64,000 nucleotides of DNA from Pseudomonadota bacterium. Its GTDB lineage: Bacteria; Campylobacterota; Campylobacteria; Campylobacterales; Campylobacteraceae. The notes below the pieces were generated by a model. The model saw only the letters and a list, made by a program, of their open reading frames with translations, was not told the origin of the DNA and ran no database searches. The translations under genes were made by a program, and so were the position numbers. Shown here piece by piece: positions 1-7,778 of this stretch (within the stretch, counting starts at the first letter, position 1; each line of letters opens with the position of its first letter). The stretch spans positions 1 to 64,000 of the forward strand of contig PDPI01000027.1 in assembly GCA_002746565.1 (NCBI GenBank), written 5' to 3'.

Positions 1-91
1 CTGCTATACCCTCTAATCCAGGAACCGTTTCCCATCTATCTTTGTTTTCGTCTGCAAGTGTATTCCAGTATGTCTTTATACTCTTTGACAT
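1..91 (-). CDS. N-terminal fragment of a small protein, possibly cupin type (cut by window edge)
   Basis: Read leftward from an ATG at 91-89, this frame is open to the window edge and gives 30 residues starting MSKSIKTYWNTLADENKDRW. A purine-rich GAGGGA lies about 8 bases upstream and can serve as ribosome binding site. The WETVPGLEG stretch reminds me of the start of small cupin-fold proteins, but this is a weak memory match on 30 residues. The gene follows the monooxygenase-like gene on the same strand after about 80 bases that hold an imperfect inverted repeat, an arrangement like successive integron cassettes. Function is unproven and most of the gene is outside the window. Confidence 0.5.
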   Translation of the reverse strand, partial: MSKSIKTYWNTLADENKDRWETVPGLEGIA

Positions 92-128
92 TGTTACTAT
101 TCCCTCCTTGGTTCTAAAATTCGAAGTT

Positions 129-202
129 GCGTAACACTTTAATAGGGCGCCCCGCTAGGGGTCACCTTGATTTATTTGTTATGTGGATACTCGTAATTAC
201 GC
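129..202 (-). repeat. Imperfect inverted repeat, possible degenerate attC site
   Basis: On the plus strand GCGTAAC (129-135) faces ATTACGC (196-202), which are complementary but for one wobble pair. Between them 146-166 forms an eight-pair hairpin with one bulged A and a TAGC loop. The site covers the 3' end of one leftward gene and lies 37 bases before the next one, which is where an attC sits in a cassette array. The right-hand core is GTTACGC on the minus strand; the integron consensus is GTTRRRY, so one position deviates. A simple terminator is the main alternative, although no clear T run follows. Confidence 0.3.
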
Positions 203-471
203 TCGATCTTAGCTATATCAACTTTGTACCAACTGTACCATTTCTGTTTGCCAAGGGATTGAGCCTCCAAGTGCCGTATATCTTTTTTCCATCCTTGAAT
301 GTCTTCAAGACTTTGCCAGTATGATACAGCTATTTCCATTCCATCTTCCTCAGATGCATTAAATTCCTTACATCCATACTTTGAGAAGGCTAGCTCTCTC
401 ATCTTCTGCGCGGTTTTCGAATACTGCTCATCTAGTTTCTTAATCTTTGCTGTAAAAATCACTGCGTACAT
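172..471 (-). CDS. Antibiotic biosynthesis monooxygenase (ABM) domain-like protein
   Basis: A 99-residue single-domain protein that starts MYAVIFTAKI and ends in WYSWYKVDIAKIERNYEY. The order of a beta strand (YAVIFTAKI), a helix with MRELA, a central strand EIAVSYWQSLEDIQGWKKD, a His-containing helix (IRHLEAQ) and a terminal WY.WY strand is that of small ABM-fold (dimeric ferredoxin-like) proteins, which include heme-degrading and quinone-oxidising enzymes. Such proteins are cytoplasmic; the substrate cannot be told. The gene is leftward, divergent from the integrase relic, and followed by an attC-like inverted repeat, so it may be a former integron cassette. Fold assignment is fairly safe, function unknown. 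Confidence 0.75.
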   Translation of the reverse strand: MYAVIFTAKIKKLDEQYSKTAQKMRELAFSKYGCKEFNASEEDGMEIAVSYWQSLEDIQGWKKDIRHLEAQSLGKQKWYSWYKVDIAKIERNYEYPHNK

Positions 472-774
472 CCTTAGTCCCTTTAGATGTTTGAGCTACA
501 TTTTCCGAGAATTGAAATCACATAGCTATTTATTAACCACACATTTTATCCATTTATCACTTAAAAATACAAATAACATACAATAGGTAATAAATCCCTT
601 AAATACAATACTTACTATAAACAAGATTACAATATGTAATGTTTTTTTTATATATTTTAATATTTTATTATAATTTTATTGTATGGTTTATAGGGGAATA
701 ACAATGGTAAACATACATTTTGCATATTATTTGTATAAAATCTTAATAAAAATACATTTTATGGGGAACAAAAA
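472..774. other. Gene-free AT-rich interval between ABM-like gene and integrase relic
   Basis: No convincing reading frame or RNA gene is visible on either strand. It separates two divergently oriented units, so it should contain the promoter of the leftward ABM-like gene. If the relic at 781-1180 was an integron integrase, the attI recombination site would have lain here, but I cannot point to a convincing GTTRRRY core. Confidence 0.4.
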
Positions 775-780
775 TGGCTA

Positions 781-1180
781 AAAAAGCTTTTATACATCGT
801 TAAAAATAAAATTAGATTCAAGCATTATAGTATAAGTACAGAAAGAGTATGTATTTATTGGGCTAAAAAATACATACTTTATCACCATAAAAAGCATACT
901 AAAAATATGGGTAAGATTGAGATAGAACAATTTTTGACTCATTTGGATACTAAACTTCATGTATCTCCTATCGCCCAAAATCAAGTTTTTAATGCCCCAT
1001 TATTTTTACATGAGCAAGTTAAATATTTCTTTAAAAGATCAAAATATTCAAGTATTAAGGGCAAAACAAAGAAAGCATATTCACGTAGTTCTTACTGCGG
1101 ATGAAGTAAAAAAAGGTTATTTTAAACTTAAAAGGGGTTTGCCAGCTTGTGGTAAAACTGATGTATGGCTGTGGGCTTTT
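781..1180 (+). pseudogene. Decayed integron integrase (IntI-like tyrosine recombinase), N-terminal part only
   Basis: Three reading frames must be joined to read the relic. Frame one (781-1020) gives FKHYSISTERVCIYWAKKYI, then MGKIEIEQFLTHLDTK and PIAQNQVFNA, matching the N-terminal SAM-like core-binding domain of integron integrases (HYS.RTE..Y..W, FLTHLA, S..TQNQAL.ALLFLY). A shift near 1018 moves to frame two: ISLKDQNIQVLRAKQRKH and VVLTADEVKK (family: RAKRPKRLPVVLT..EV). A second shift gives LVVKLMYGCGL near 1146-1178 (family: L..LLYGSGLRL). All later catalytic residues (R, HxxR, Y) are absent, so no active enzyme is made. The RAK...VVLT pattern and TQNQAL favour IntI over XerC/XerD, but only a database search would settle this. 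Confidence 0.72.
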
Positions 1181-1213
1181 TAGATCCCTCATAACTTCCA
1201 CCATTAATTATGA

Positions 1214-1219
1214 TATAAT
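1214..1219 (+). promoter_or_regulatory. Candidate -10 box for the lipoprotein gene at 1256
   Basis: A perfect TATAAT lies 36 bases before the ATG at 1256. Upstream sequence is AT-rich with no clear -35, as is usual for Campylobacter sigma-70 promoters. Inference from sequence only. Confidence 0.45.
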
Positions 1220-1255
1220 ATGTTTCAAAATTAACAAAAGAGTAAGAGAGTGATT

Positions 1256-1723
1256 ATGAAATTTATTTTATTCATTTTAGTATCTTTAATATTTGCATCT
1301 TGTAGTTTAGATCAAAAATCAGTTCCACCTCAAACTAAGCCTACCATTAAAACTCCCCCTTTGAAAAAGCTTTCCAGTGTGCCTCAAAAGCAACAAAAGA
1401 TAAATTCTAATATGATACGAGGTACCATAAATTCTCAAAAATATGATGAAGCGTCTAAAAAATGGATTTATGAGATTGAGGTTGATGATATGGTTTCTAA
1501 TGCATTGGAGAAAAAAGTATTTTCAGATGCAAGGAAGATGCATGATGTGGGTGATCTAGTTTATGCTGTGTTTTATAAAAATGATTTAAATAGGCTAAAA
1601 AAAATGTATTTGATCAAAAAACAACATAAAAAAATACTTCGCGAAAAAAAATATAAAAGAGTAAATTCTATCAAAACCCCATGGATAAGCGTTCCTTTAG
1701 AGGAGACGGTTATTTTAAAATAA
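1256..1723 (+). CDS. Predicted lipoprotein of unknown function
   Basis: A 155-residue protein with a short hydrophobic N terminus (MKFILFILVSLIFAS) ending in a lipobox-like FASC, which predicts lipid attachment at the Cys near position 17. A Pro/Lys/Thr-rich linker follows (VPPQTKPTIKTPPLKK) and then a small globular part with KWIYEIEVDD. The C-terminal third is very basic (KKMYLIKKQHKKIL). I chose the ATG at 1256 rather than the GTG two codons earlier because the AGAGAG purine run ends at 1250 and would overlap the GTG. No family is recognised. It stands alone between the integrase relic and the TRAP transporter. Confidence 0.7.
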   Translation: MKFILFILVSLIFASCSLDQKSVPPQTKPTIKTPPLKKLSSVPQKQQKINSNMIRGTINSQKYDEASKKWIYEIEVDDMVSNALEKKVFSDARKMHDVGDLVYAVFYKNDLNRLKKMYLIKKQHKKILREKKYKRVNSIKTPWISVPLEETVILK

Positions 1724-2015
1724 AAGTGTTAACCGCTTGTTTACTCTTAACAAGTATGATTTCAACATAGCAAACATAAATTTTTCAACTCCTTTAGAAA
1801 TGAGGCAGGGGTTAAGAGCCCCTCTTCCTATTTTATGTTTTCCCCATTCCGTAGGCGTTTTTTTGATCTCAAATTTTTATGTAAGTTTTTGTGTATGTTA
1901 CCATTTGAGTAAAAAATATCATTTTTTTTACATTAATTTATATTTTGTTTTATAATTAAGCTAACACCCTGTATAATCTAGGCTGTCGAACAAATATTAA
2001 TTTAAGGAGTCTAGT
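1724..2015. other. Intergenic region with promoter of the TRAP operon
   Basis: No gene is supported here. A hairpin-like AGGGG...CCCCT element near 1807-1825 may end the lipoprotein transcript. An extended -10 box, TGTATAAT, occupies 1970-1977, 38 bases before the dctP start, and is the likely promoter of dctPQM. A clear AAGGAG ribosome binding site sits at 2003-2008. Confidence 0.5.
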
Positions 2016-3011
2016 ATGAAGAAATTCATAAAAGTGCTATGTGCGGTTGCATTATTAGCAAGTACAGGTTTATTGGCTAAGGCTGATTATACTATTAAAT
2101 TTTCCCATGTGGTAAGTCCAGATTCTCCAAAGGGAAAGGCGGCTGATTTCTTTGCTAAAAGAGTAGGCGAGCTAACAAATGGCAAGGTTAAAGTGGAAGT
2201 TTTTCCAAACTCTCAGCTATATACCGATGCTGCGGTTATGAAGGCGCTTAAAATTGGCAATGTGCACATGGCAGCTCCTAGTTTTTCAAAGTTTACCTCT
2301 CTAGTCCCAGCACTTCAACTTTTTGATTTGCCATTTTTATTTAGGGACAATGACCACTTACACAATGTAATGGATGGCGAAGTTGGACAAGCTCTAAAAG
2401 ATATGGTTACAAAAAAAGGTTTTATCGCCCTTGATTTTTGGGATAATGGTTTTAAACAATTTAGCTCAAACAAAAAAGCTATCGTTTCTCCAAAGGATAC
2501 CGTTGGTCAAAAGGTTCGTATCATGAGTTCAAAGGTTTTAGAAGCTCAGATGAAAGCACTTAATGCAAATCCTCAAGTTTTACCATTTTCGGAGGTTTAT
2601 TCTGCACTTCAACAAGGTGTTGTTGATGGGGGCGAGAATCCACTTTCAAACTTTTATACAAAAAAATTCTATGAGGTTCAAACTAGCCTTTCTATGACAA
2701 ATCATGGATATTTGGGGTATTTGGTTGTTATGAGTAAGAGATTTTGGAAAAAATTTCCCTCCGATCTAAAGCCAAAGATTATGCAAGCTATGAAAGAAGC
2801 AACCGCAAAAGAAAGGGTTTATGCAGCTGAGCTAGATGCATTTTATTTAGATAAGGTAAAAGCTTATGAAAAATCTTCTGGAAAAATAAAGATTTATTAC
2901 CCCTCAAAGGAGCAAATTGGCGAATTTAGGAAGGCAACAGAGGTTATTTACCCAGAGTTTTATAAGACTATTGGCAAAGATTTGATAGAAAAAGCAAAAG
3001 CTACCAAATAA
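2016..3011 (+). CDS. dctP: TRAP transporter solute-binding protein, DctP family
   Basis: A 331-residue periplasmic binding protein with a cleavable signal peptide (residues 1-23, likely cleaved after LLAKA). The mature start DYTIKFSHVVSPDSPKGKAA and the segment KVRIMSSKVLEAQMKALNAN, whose Arg168 should bind the substrate carboxylate, are typical of DctP; SALQQGVVDGGENP is another family hallmark. It captures organic acids, classically C4-dicarboxylates, and delivers them to the DctQM membrane part encoded directly downstream. The actual ligand (succinate, fumarate, another acid) cannot be read from sequence. Length and start are normal, with AAGGAG eight bases upstream. Confidence 0.9.
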   Translation: MKKFIKVLCAVALLASTGLLAKADYTIKFSHVVSPDSPKGKAADFFAKRVGELTNGKVKVEVFPNSQLYTDAAVMKALKIGNVHMAAPSFSKFTSLVPALQLFDLPFLFRDNDHLHNVMDGEVGQALKDMVTKKGFIALDFWDNGFKQFSSNKKAIVSPKDTVGQKVRIMSSKVLEAQMKALNANPQVLPFSEVYSALQQGVVDGGENPLSNFYTKKFYEVQTSLSMTNHGYLGYLVVMSKRFWKKFPSDLKPKIMQAMKEATAKERVYAAELDAFYLDKVKAYEKSSGKIKIYYPSKEQIGEFRKATEVIYPEFYKTIGKDLIEKAKATK

Positions 3012-3026
3012 ATTAGAGTATAGGCT

Positions 3027-3674
3027 ATGAAAAAATTTTTTTATTTCATAGATATTTTTGTTGCAACCATAAATAAAAATATGGCCGTTGTGGGTTTAGC
3101 CCTTGGAGTTACCTTAGTTTTTATAAATTCATTCATAAGGTTCTCCATAGACTTTACTAAATATATAGCCGATATTTTGGCATCAAATATATCTTTTTTG
3201 TCCGATTCAATACAAAGTGTTGGAACTTATTTAGTAACAAATCTAACTGCAATAAACTCTAGTATGACTTGGGCGGGGGAGTTAACAAACTACCTATTCA
3301 TATGGTCAGCACTTTTTGGAGCCGCCTATGGCTTCAAAAAGGGTATTCATATTTCAGTAACCGTTATGTTAAATCTTCTTCCTAAATATCTTGCAAAATC
3401 CTTGTTCGTTTTAGCAAATATTATATCCTTTATTTATCTTAGCGCAAATGCTTATTTTGGATATCAAGTTGTTATGCTTTTGGATGAGATCGAAGAGATG
3501 AGTGTAGATCTAGAAATCCCCATGTGGATACCAAATCTAGTCTTACCCATCGCTTTTGCAGGAGCTGCTTTTAGGGCGGGAGAAAAGGTTATAGAGGTTA
3601 TGCAAACAGATGCTAGTAAGGTTCTTATTAGAAACGAAGAAGAAGTCGTTCACGACTCAGTGGTTAAGGAGTAA
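3027..3674 (+). CDS. dctQ: TRAP transporter small permease, DctQ family
   Basis: A 215-residue inner membrane protein with four main hydrophobic segments (about 18-40, 85-105, 115-140 and 165-190). The motif AGELTNYLFIWSALFGAAYG followed by KKGIHISVTVM is the DctQ signature (E...R/W....G....R..HI.V). It is longer than many DctQ proteins because of an insert around residues 40-75 between the first two membrane segments and a charged C-terminal tail. It bridges the binding protein and the large permease. The gene starts 15 bases after dctP and dctM starts 3 bases after its end, so the three are clearly one operon. Confidence 0.88.
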   Translation: MKKFFYFIDIFVATINKNMAVVGLALGVTLVFINSFIRFSIDFTKYIADILASNISFLSDSIQSVGTYLVTNLTAINSSMTWAGELTNYLFIWSALFGAAYGFKKGIHISVTVMLNLLPKYLAKSLFVLANIISFIYLSANAYFGYQVVMLLDEIEEMSVDLEIPMWIPNLVLPIAFAGAAFRAGEKVIEVMQTDASKVLIRNEEEVVHDSVVKE

Positions 3675-3677
3675 GAT

Positions 3678-4958
3678 ATGATAATAGCATGTTTATTTAT
3701 ATTACTCTTTTTGTTTATGCTCATAGGTGTCCCTGTGGCTGTGAGTTTGGGTGCTAGCACCATGATAACAGCCTTTGCCTTTACGGAGTTTGAGCCAGTT
3801 GGTGTTACCATGCACGTTTTTGATGGGCTCAATAAATATTCGCTTATGGCAATTCCTATGTTTATCCTAGCGGGCGCCTTTCTCTCTCGAGGTTCGGCTG
3901 CTGGAAGGATTATTGATTTTGCAAAATCAATAGTTGGTCATTTGCCAGGCGGTCTTCCCATTGCGGCGATTTTTGCAAGTATCATCTTTGCTGCTGTTAG
4001 TGGTAGCTCACCCGCAACCGTTGTTGCCATAGGTTCAGTAATGTATGGAGCCATAAAGGGTGCTGGGTATCCCAAGCAGTATGCCATAGGAACCATAGCA
4101 ACAGCTGGTAGTTTGGGAATTTTGATACCTCCATCCATCGTTTTTATCGTTTATGGTGTAACTGCGGATGAAAGCATAGGTAAACTTTTTATGGCCGGTA
4201 TCATGCCAGGACTTTTAATAGGCTTTATGCTTATGGCAGTAACCTATTTTGGTGCCAGGAGATTGGGCTTTAAAAGAAGCGAGATGGCACCCTTTAGCGA
4301 AAGGATGAGGAAGTTTAAAGATGCCTTTTGGGCCTTGATGCTAATCGTCCTAGTTATAGGTGGAATTTATGGGGGATTATTTACCCCAACAGAAGCTGGA
4401 GCCATGAGTGCGGCTTATGCGTTTTTTGTTTCATTTTTTGTTTATAAGGATTTGAAGTTAAAGGATATTTATCCTATTTTATTAGAATCAGCCATGACAA
4501 GTGCTATGATATTTTTTATCATTGCAAACGCCATGATATTTTCCCATTTCCTAACAGACGAGACTATTCCCCAGCAAATTACCCAAATGATATTAGATGC
4601 AAATGTGGGACCTGTTATGTTTTTGGTTATAGTAAACGTTTTACTATTTCTTATGGGTCAATTTATGGAGCCTAGCTCGGTTGTTATGATAACAGTTCCT
4701 CTTTTACTTCCCATAGCCACAACTTTGGGCATAGATCCCATACACTTTGGTGTTGTTATGGTTGTAAACATGGAACTTGGCATGATAACCCCGCCTGTGG
4801 GATTAAATCTTTTTGTTGCAAGTGGTATAACGGGATTGAGTTTAAAAGATGTTATAATGGCTTCATTGCCATGGAGTTTAACCATCTTGGTTGGATTGTT
4901 GCTTATAACTTATATTCCAATCATATCTTTATGGTTACCAAATATAATGTTTGGATAG
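3678..4958 (+). CDS. dctM: TRAP transporter large permease, DctM family
   Basis: A 426-residue, highly hydrophobic protein with about 12 membrane segments. Family motifs are plain: GVPVAVSLG near the start, LMAIPMFILAGAFLSRGSAA, GGLPIAAIFASIIFAAVSGS and GYPKQYAIGTIATAGSLGIL, ending with PPVGLNLFVASG. The large subunit of TRAP systems forms the ion-coupled transport channel and works with DctP and DctQ. Length is normal and an AAGGAG site precedes the ATG. A 9-bp perfect hairpin follows the stop codon. Confidence 0.92.
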   Translation: MIIACLFILLFLFMLIGVPVAVSLGASTMITAFAFTEFEPVGVTMHVFDGLNKYSLMAIPMFILAGAFLSRGSAAGRIIDFAKSIVGHLPGGLPIAAIFASIIFAAVSGSSPATVVAIGSVMYGAIKGAGYPKQYAIGTIATAGSLGILIPPSIVFIVYGVTADESIGKLFMAGIMPGLLIGFMLMAVTYFGARRLGFKRSEMAPFSERMRKFKDAFWALMLIVLVIGGIYGGLFTPTEAGAMSAAYAFFVSFFVYKDLKLKDIYPILLESAMTSAMIFFIIANAMIFSHFLTDETIPQQITQMILDANVGPVMFLVIVNVLLFLMGQFMEPSSVVMITVPLLLPIATTLGIDPIHFGVVMVVNMELGMITPPVGLNLFVASGITGLSLKDVIMASLPWSLTILVGLLLITYIPIISLWLPNIMFG

Positions 4959-4964
4959 GTGGTC

Positions 4965-4994
4965 TATATGTGGGGCTAAGAGGCTCCACATATA
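4965..4994 (+). terminator. Hairpin after dctM
   Basis: TATATGTGG and CCACATATA form a perfect 9-bp stem with a 12-base loop directly after the dctM stop. No strong T run follows, so termination may be weak or the hairpin may protect the 3' end. Confidence 0.5.
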
Positions 4995-5069
4995 AGGCTT
5001 ATTTTGCCTAAAATGGCAAAAATCTTGTAAAAATGCAATATTTTACTAAAAAACTTGAAAATTAAGTAC

Positions 5070-5104
5070 AATTTAAGAAGAATTTGAGTTTTTTGTAGTA
5101 TAAT
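5070..5104 (+). promoter_or_regulatory. Promoter of the porin gene
   Basis: TATAAT at 5099-5104, preceded by TGTAG and a T-rich tract (TTGAGTTTTTTG), lies 34 bases before the porin ATG. T-rich sequence replacing a defined -35 box is the known Campylobacter sigma-70 style. Confidence 0.55.
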
Positions 5105-5138
5105 TTTGCTGTAATTAAAATTTTCTAAAGGAGTTTAT

Positions 5139-6221
5139 ATGAAAATAGCAAAGTTAAGTCTTGCCGCTATAGTTGCTGTGGGAGCAATGACTACGTTCGC
5201 AAGTGCTTCTCAACTTGAGGAAGCTGTAAAGGGAACAACAATTGACGGATTCGTTCGTTATAGATTTACTGATAATAACAACAGAGGTGGAGATCAACAT
5301 CAATTTACATCTGTAGCTAATTTCACTATGCCAGTTGCTGAGCATGTAAAAGCTGGTGTTCTACTTACCGTTAATGGTACTGATAAAGCAAGTGAAGCTG
5401 CTGCTTCTGATTATAAGTCAGGTCTTTCTTATGATATAGGTAGAGTTTGGTTTGGTTTCGATTTTGATAATGTAAGTGCTAAATTAGGTAAGTTTGAGGT
5501 TTTAAGCCCTTGGACAGACCCAGGATATAGAGGTACAGTTGGTAATGGTCTTCTAGTTCTTTATACTGGTGTTCCTGATTGGACTTTTGCTGGTGCTGGT
5601 TTTGTTGATACTAACTTGGGAGATATTGGCGAGAAAAACCTGTATGCACTTGCTGCTATGGGAAAAGTTGGTCCTGCTGATCTACAAGTATGGTTTGCAA
5701 ATATGGAAGATGTTTTTGATTATTCTGTATATGCAGATGCTAAGTTCGCTATGGCTGGTTTCAAAGCTAGATTACAAGCTAACGTTTTAAAATTAGATGC
5801 TGATGTTGAAGATGATACTGGTGTTTACTTCGGTGGTACGCTTGGATATAGTGCATATGGTTTTGATGCCACTTTAGGTTATACTAAAAATGACGATAAG
5901 CAACCAGTTTATAACTTAGCTAATGATGATTCAAGTGGATTTATTTGGTCTGGTGGTAAGCAAATCAATGGTATGGTTGCAAATACTGCCGATGCTCAAG
6001 TTATATTCTTTGATCTAGGTTATGGTATGGGTAAATATGGCTTAGGAGCTGGTGTTGCTAACTTCCAAGTTGATGGAGATGATGTGGCTAATGAGTGGTA
6101 TGTTAGTGGAGCTTACAAGTACTCTAAAAACTTCAAGCTATCTTCTTACTATTCTTCTTTGAATCTTGAAGATGCACTTGATAACCACAAAGTTAGATTT
6201 GAAGCAAAGTATAGCTTCTAA
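5139..6221 (+). CDS. porA: Major outer membrane protein, Campylobacter MOMP/PorA-type porin
   Basis: A 360-residue secreted beta-barrel protein. Residues 1-23 form a signal peptide (MKIAKLSLAAIVAVGAMTTF, then ASAS). The mature protein starts QLEEAVKGTTIDGFVRYRFT, closely following the Campylobacter MOMP start (LEEA.K...V.G..RYRY). The rest is alternating polar and aromatic strand pattern without Cys, and it ends VRFEAKYSF, with the C-terminal Phe needed for outer membrane assembly. It is somewhat shorter than the roughly 420 residues of the C. jejuni protein. It should be the general diffusion pore. The gene is monocistronic, with its own promoter, a strong AAAGGAG site and a terminator. Within the family it could be a paralogue rather than PorA itself. 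Confidence 0.82.
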   Translation: MKIAKLSLAAIVAVGAMTTFASASQLEEAVKGTTIDGFVRYRFTDNNNRGGDQHQFTSVANFTMPVAEHVKAGVLLTVNGTDKASEAAASDYKSGLSYDIGRVWFGFDFDNVSAKLGKFEVLSPWTDPGYRGTVGNGLLVLYTGVPDWTFAGAGFVDTNLGDIGEKNLYALAAMGKVGPADLQVWFANMEDVFDYSVYADAKFAMAGFKARLQANVLKLDADVEDDTGVYFGGTLGYSAYGFDATLGYTKNDDKQPVYNLANDDSSGFIWSGGKQINGMVANTADAQVIFFDLGYGMGKYGLGAGVANFQVDGDDVANEWYVSGAYKYSKNFKLSSYYSSLNLEDALDNHKVRFEAKYSF

Positions 6222-6257
6222 TTTTTATTGATAAGCTAACTTATTTATAATAATTCC

Positions 6258-6296
6258 AAAGCCAAGGGCGCTTTTGCGACCTTGGCTTTTTTATTT
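6258..6296 (+). terminator. Rho-independent terminator of the porin gene
   Basis: AAAGCCAAGG and CCTTGGCTTT pair around a GGCGCTTTTGCGA-type loop and are followed by TTTTTTATTTT. It is a textbook intrinsic terminator 37 bases after the stop. Confidence 0.85.
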
Positions 6297-6311
6297 TAGA
6301 TATTGACGAAA

Positions 6312-6395
6312 TGCCATAAAGCCAAATGGCGTTTTGGAAAAATGCTTACCGCTAATTATCTGTTTTTCATTTTCAGTTGTCTGTAATCTGTTTTT
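6312..6395 (-). repeat. Dispersed heptamer-armed repeat, divergent copy
   Basis: Read on the minus strand, this copy has the same order of parts as the tRNA-spacer repeats: an arm related to GAAAAC/GTAATC heptamers, a GATAATTAGC...GTAAGC stretch, then a GCATTTTT..AAAACGCC hairpin. It lies between the porin terminator and the livJ promoter and is the most diverged copy in the window. Confidence 0.55.
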
Positions 6396-6561
6396 AGCGC
6401 CGGCTAAATTAGCTACAAATTTGTGTATTTACATTTCATTATTTCCACAGATATTTTTCCAAAAAGTAGATTTTACATATGCAATTGGGTATTATTTATT
6501 TGGGTATTTATATATTTGTTACTATAATTAACATTTTCTAATTATTTTCCCATCAAGAGCC

Positions 6562-6589
6562 TTGCAAAAAGGACTTACAAAGTTATAAT
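6562..6589 (+). promoter_or_regulatory. Promoter of livJ
   Basis: TTGCAA (6562-6567) and TATAAT (6584-6589) are separated by 16 bases, 42 bases before the livJ ATG. One of the few places in the window with a recognisable -35 box. Confidence 0.6.
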
Positions 6590-6630
6590 TTTATACAATA
6601 ATAAATTATATTTTAAAATAAGGAGTTTTA

Positions 6631-7749
6631 ATGAAAAAAATACTTAGCATTTTAAGTGCAACTGCACTTTTAGGTACGATCTCTTTTGCAAAAGAGATAA
6701 AAATTGGTGCTGTAATGCCTATGACTGGACCGCTTGCAGCTTATGGACAAACTTGCTATTCTGGAATTGAACTTGCAAATAAATTGCAACCAAAACTAAA
6801 AAATGGCGATACCATAAAGATAGTTCTTGTGGATAACAAGGGAGACAAGGTTGAAACGGCTACTGCTACAACAAGACTTCTCTCAAGTGATAAGGTTGTC
6901 GGTATATTAGGAGCTCTTACTAGTACAAATACAGCTCAGGTTATTTCTTTGGCTGATAAGAAAAAAGTTCCTGTAATTGCTTCAGTTGCCACAAACGATA
7001 AGCTTACTACAAACAGAGACTATGCAAACAGGGTTTGTTTTATGGATTCTTTCCAGGGTTCAGTTGTTGCAAACTATGCTTTTAAGGATTTGAAGCTAAA
7101 AACCGCAGTTATTATAGCTGATCAAGCTCAAGTTTATTCTTTGGGTCTAGCGAAAGCTTTTAAGAAAACGTTCAAGAAAAATGGTGGAAAAGTTCTTAAA
7201 ACCATAAATATCACTTCAGGTGATAAGGATTTTAAAGCCGTAGTTTCTCAGATAAAATCACTTAATCCAGATATGATTTTCTTGCCTATGTATCACCCAG
7301 AAGCTTCTATGATAGCAAGACAAGCAAAGCAAATAGGTCTTGATAAGCCAATGTTCTCTGGAGATGGGGTTGCAAACCAAACCTTTATAGATCTTGGCGG
7401 AAAGTCAGTTGAAGGATATATGTTTACAGACTTTTTTGATTATTCTGCGCCTCCAACGCAAAAATCAAAGGATTTCTTAGCTTATCATGAGAAGCAAACA
7501 GGCAAGAAAGAGCTTAATTCTTTTACTGCCCTTGGTGCTGATACATACTTTGTTATGCTAAACGCGATGAATAGTTGTGAAGATCCAACAGATAGTGTAT
7601 GTATAAATAAAAAAATCAAAGAAACAAAAGGTTTCGAAGGTGTTTCTGGAATACTCAATATTGATAAAAACGGAAACGCAAGTCGTTCGGCTGTTATAAA
7701 GGCTATTAAGGATCAAAAAGCTGTATATAAAGCTACGGTTAATCCTTAA
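6631..7749 (+). CDS. livJ: Branched-chain amino acid ABC transporter substrate-binding protein
   Basis: A 372-residue periplasmic binding protein of the Leu/Ile/Val type I fold. Residues 1-20 are a signal peptide ending SFAKE. Then come IKIGAVMPMTGPLAAYGQTC, the usual first strand and binding loop; VIGILGALTSTNTAQ-like and KVPVIASVATNDKLT segments contact the amino-acid backbone, and DKDFKAVVSQIKSLNPDMIF is the hinge-region signature. Two Cys (CEDPTDSVC) near the C terminus probably form the family's disulfide. It feeds the LivHMGF complex encoded downstream. A separate promoter precedes it, and a long hairpin separates it from livH, so it can be made in excess of the membrane parts. Confidence 0.88.
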   Translation: MKKILSILSATALLGTISFAKEIKIGAVMPMTGPLAAYGQTCYSGIELANKLQPKLKNGDTIKIVLVDNKGDKVETATATTRLLSSDKVVGILGALTSTNTAQVISLADKKKVPVIASVATNDKLTTNRDYANRVCFMDSFQGSVVANYAFKDLKLKTAVIIADQAQVYSLGLAKAFKKTFKKNGGKVLKTINITSGDKDFKAVVSQIKSLNPDMIFLPMYHPEASMIARQAKQIGLDKPMFSGDGVANQTFIDLGGKSVEGYMFTDFFDYSAPPTQKSKDFLAYHEKQTGKKELNSFTALGADTYFVMLNAMNSCEDPTDSVCINKKIKETKGFEGVSGILNIDKNGNASRSAVIKAIKDQKAVYKATVNP

Positions 7750-7754
7750 CAATT

Positions 7755-7775
7755 TTGCCCCATTTTTTGGGGCAA
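7755..7775 (+). terminator. First hairpin after livJ
   Basis: TTGCCCC and GGGGCAA pair around a CATTTTTT-type loop directly after the livJ stop. There is no T run behind it, so it more likely stabilises or pauses the transcript, together with the stronger hairpin that follows. Confidence 0.5.
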
Positions 7776-7778
7776 ATC

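Noticed and set aside
1737..1955. 72-residue frame between the lipoprotein and dctP
   Set aside because: Low-complexity Phe/Tyr-rich translation of AT-rich intergenic DNA that contains the dctP promoter region; no ribosome site.
6334..6531. 65-residue frame upstream of livJ
   Set aside because: Overlaps a dispersed repeat and AT-rich leader; no ribosome site or family.
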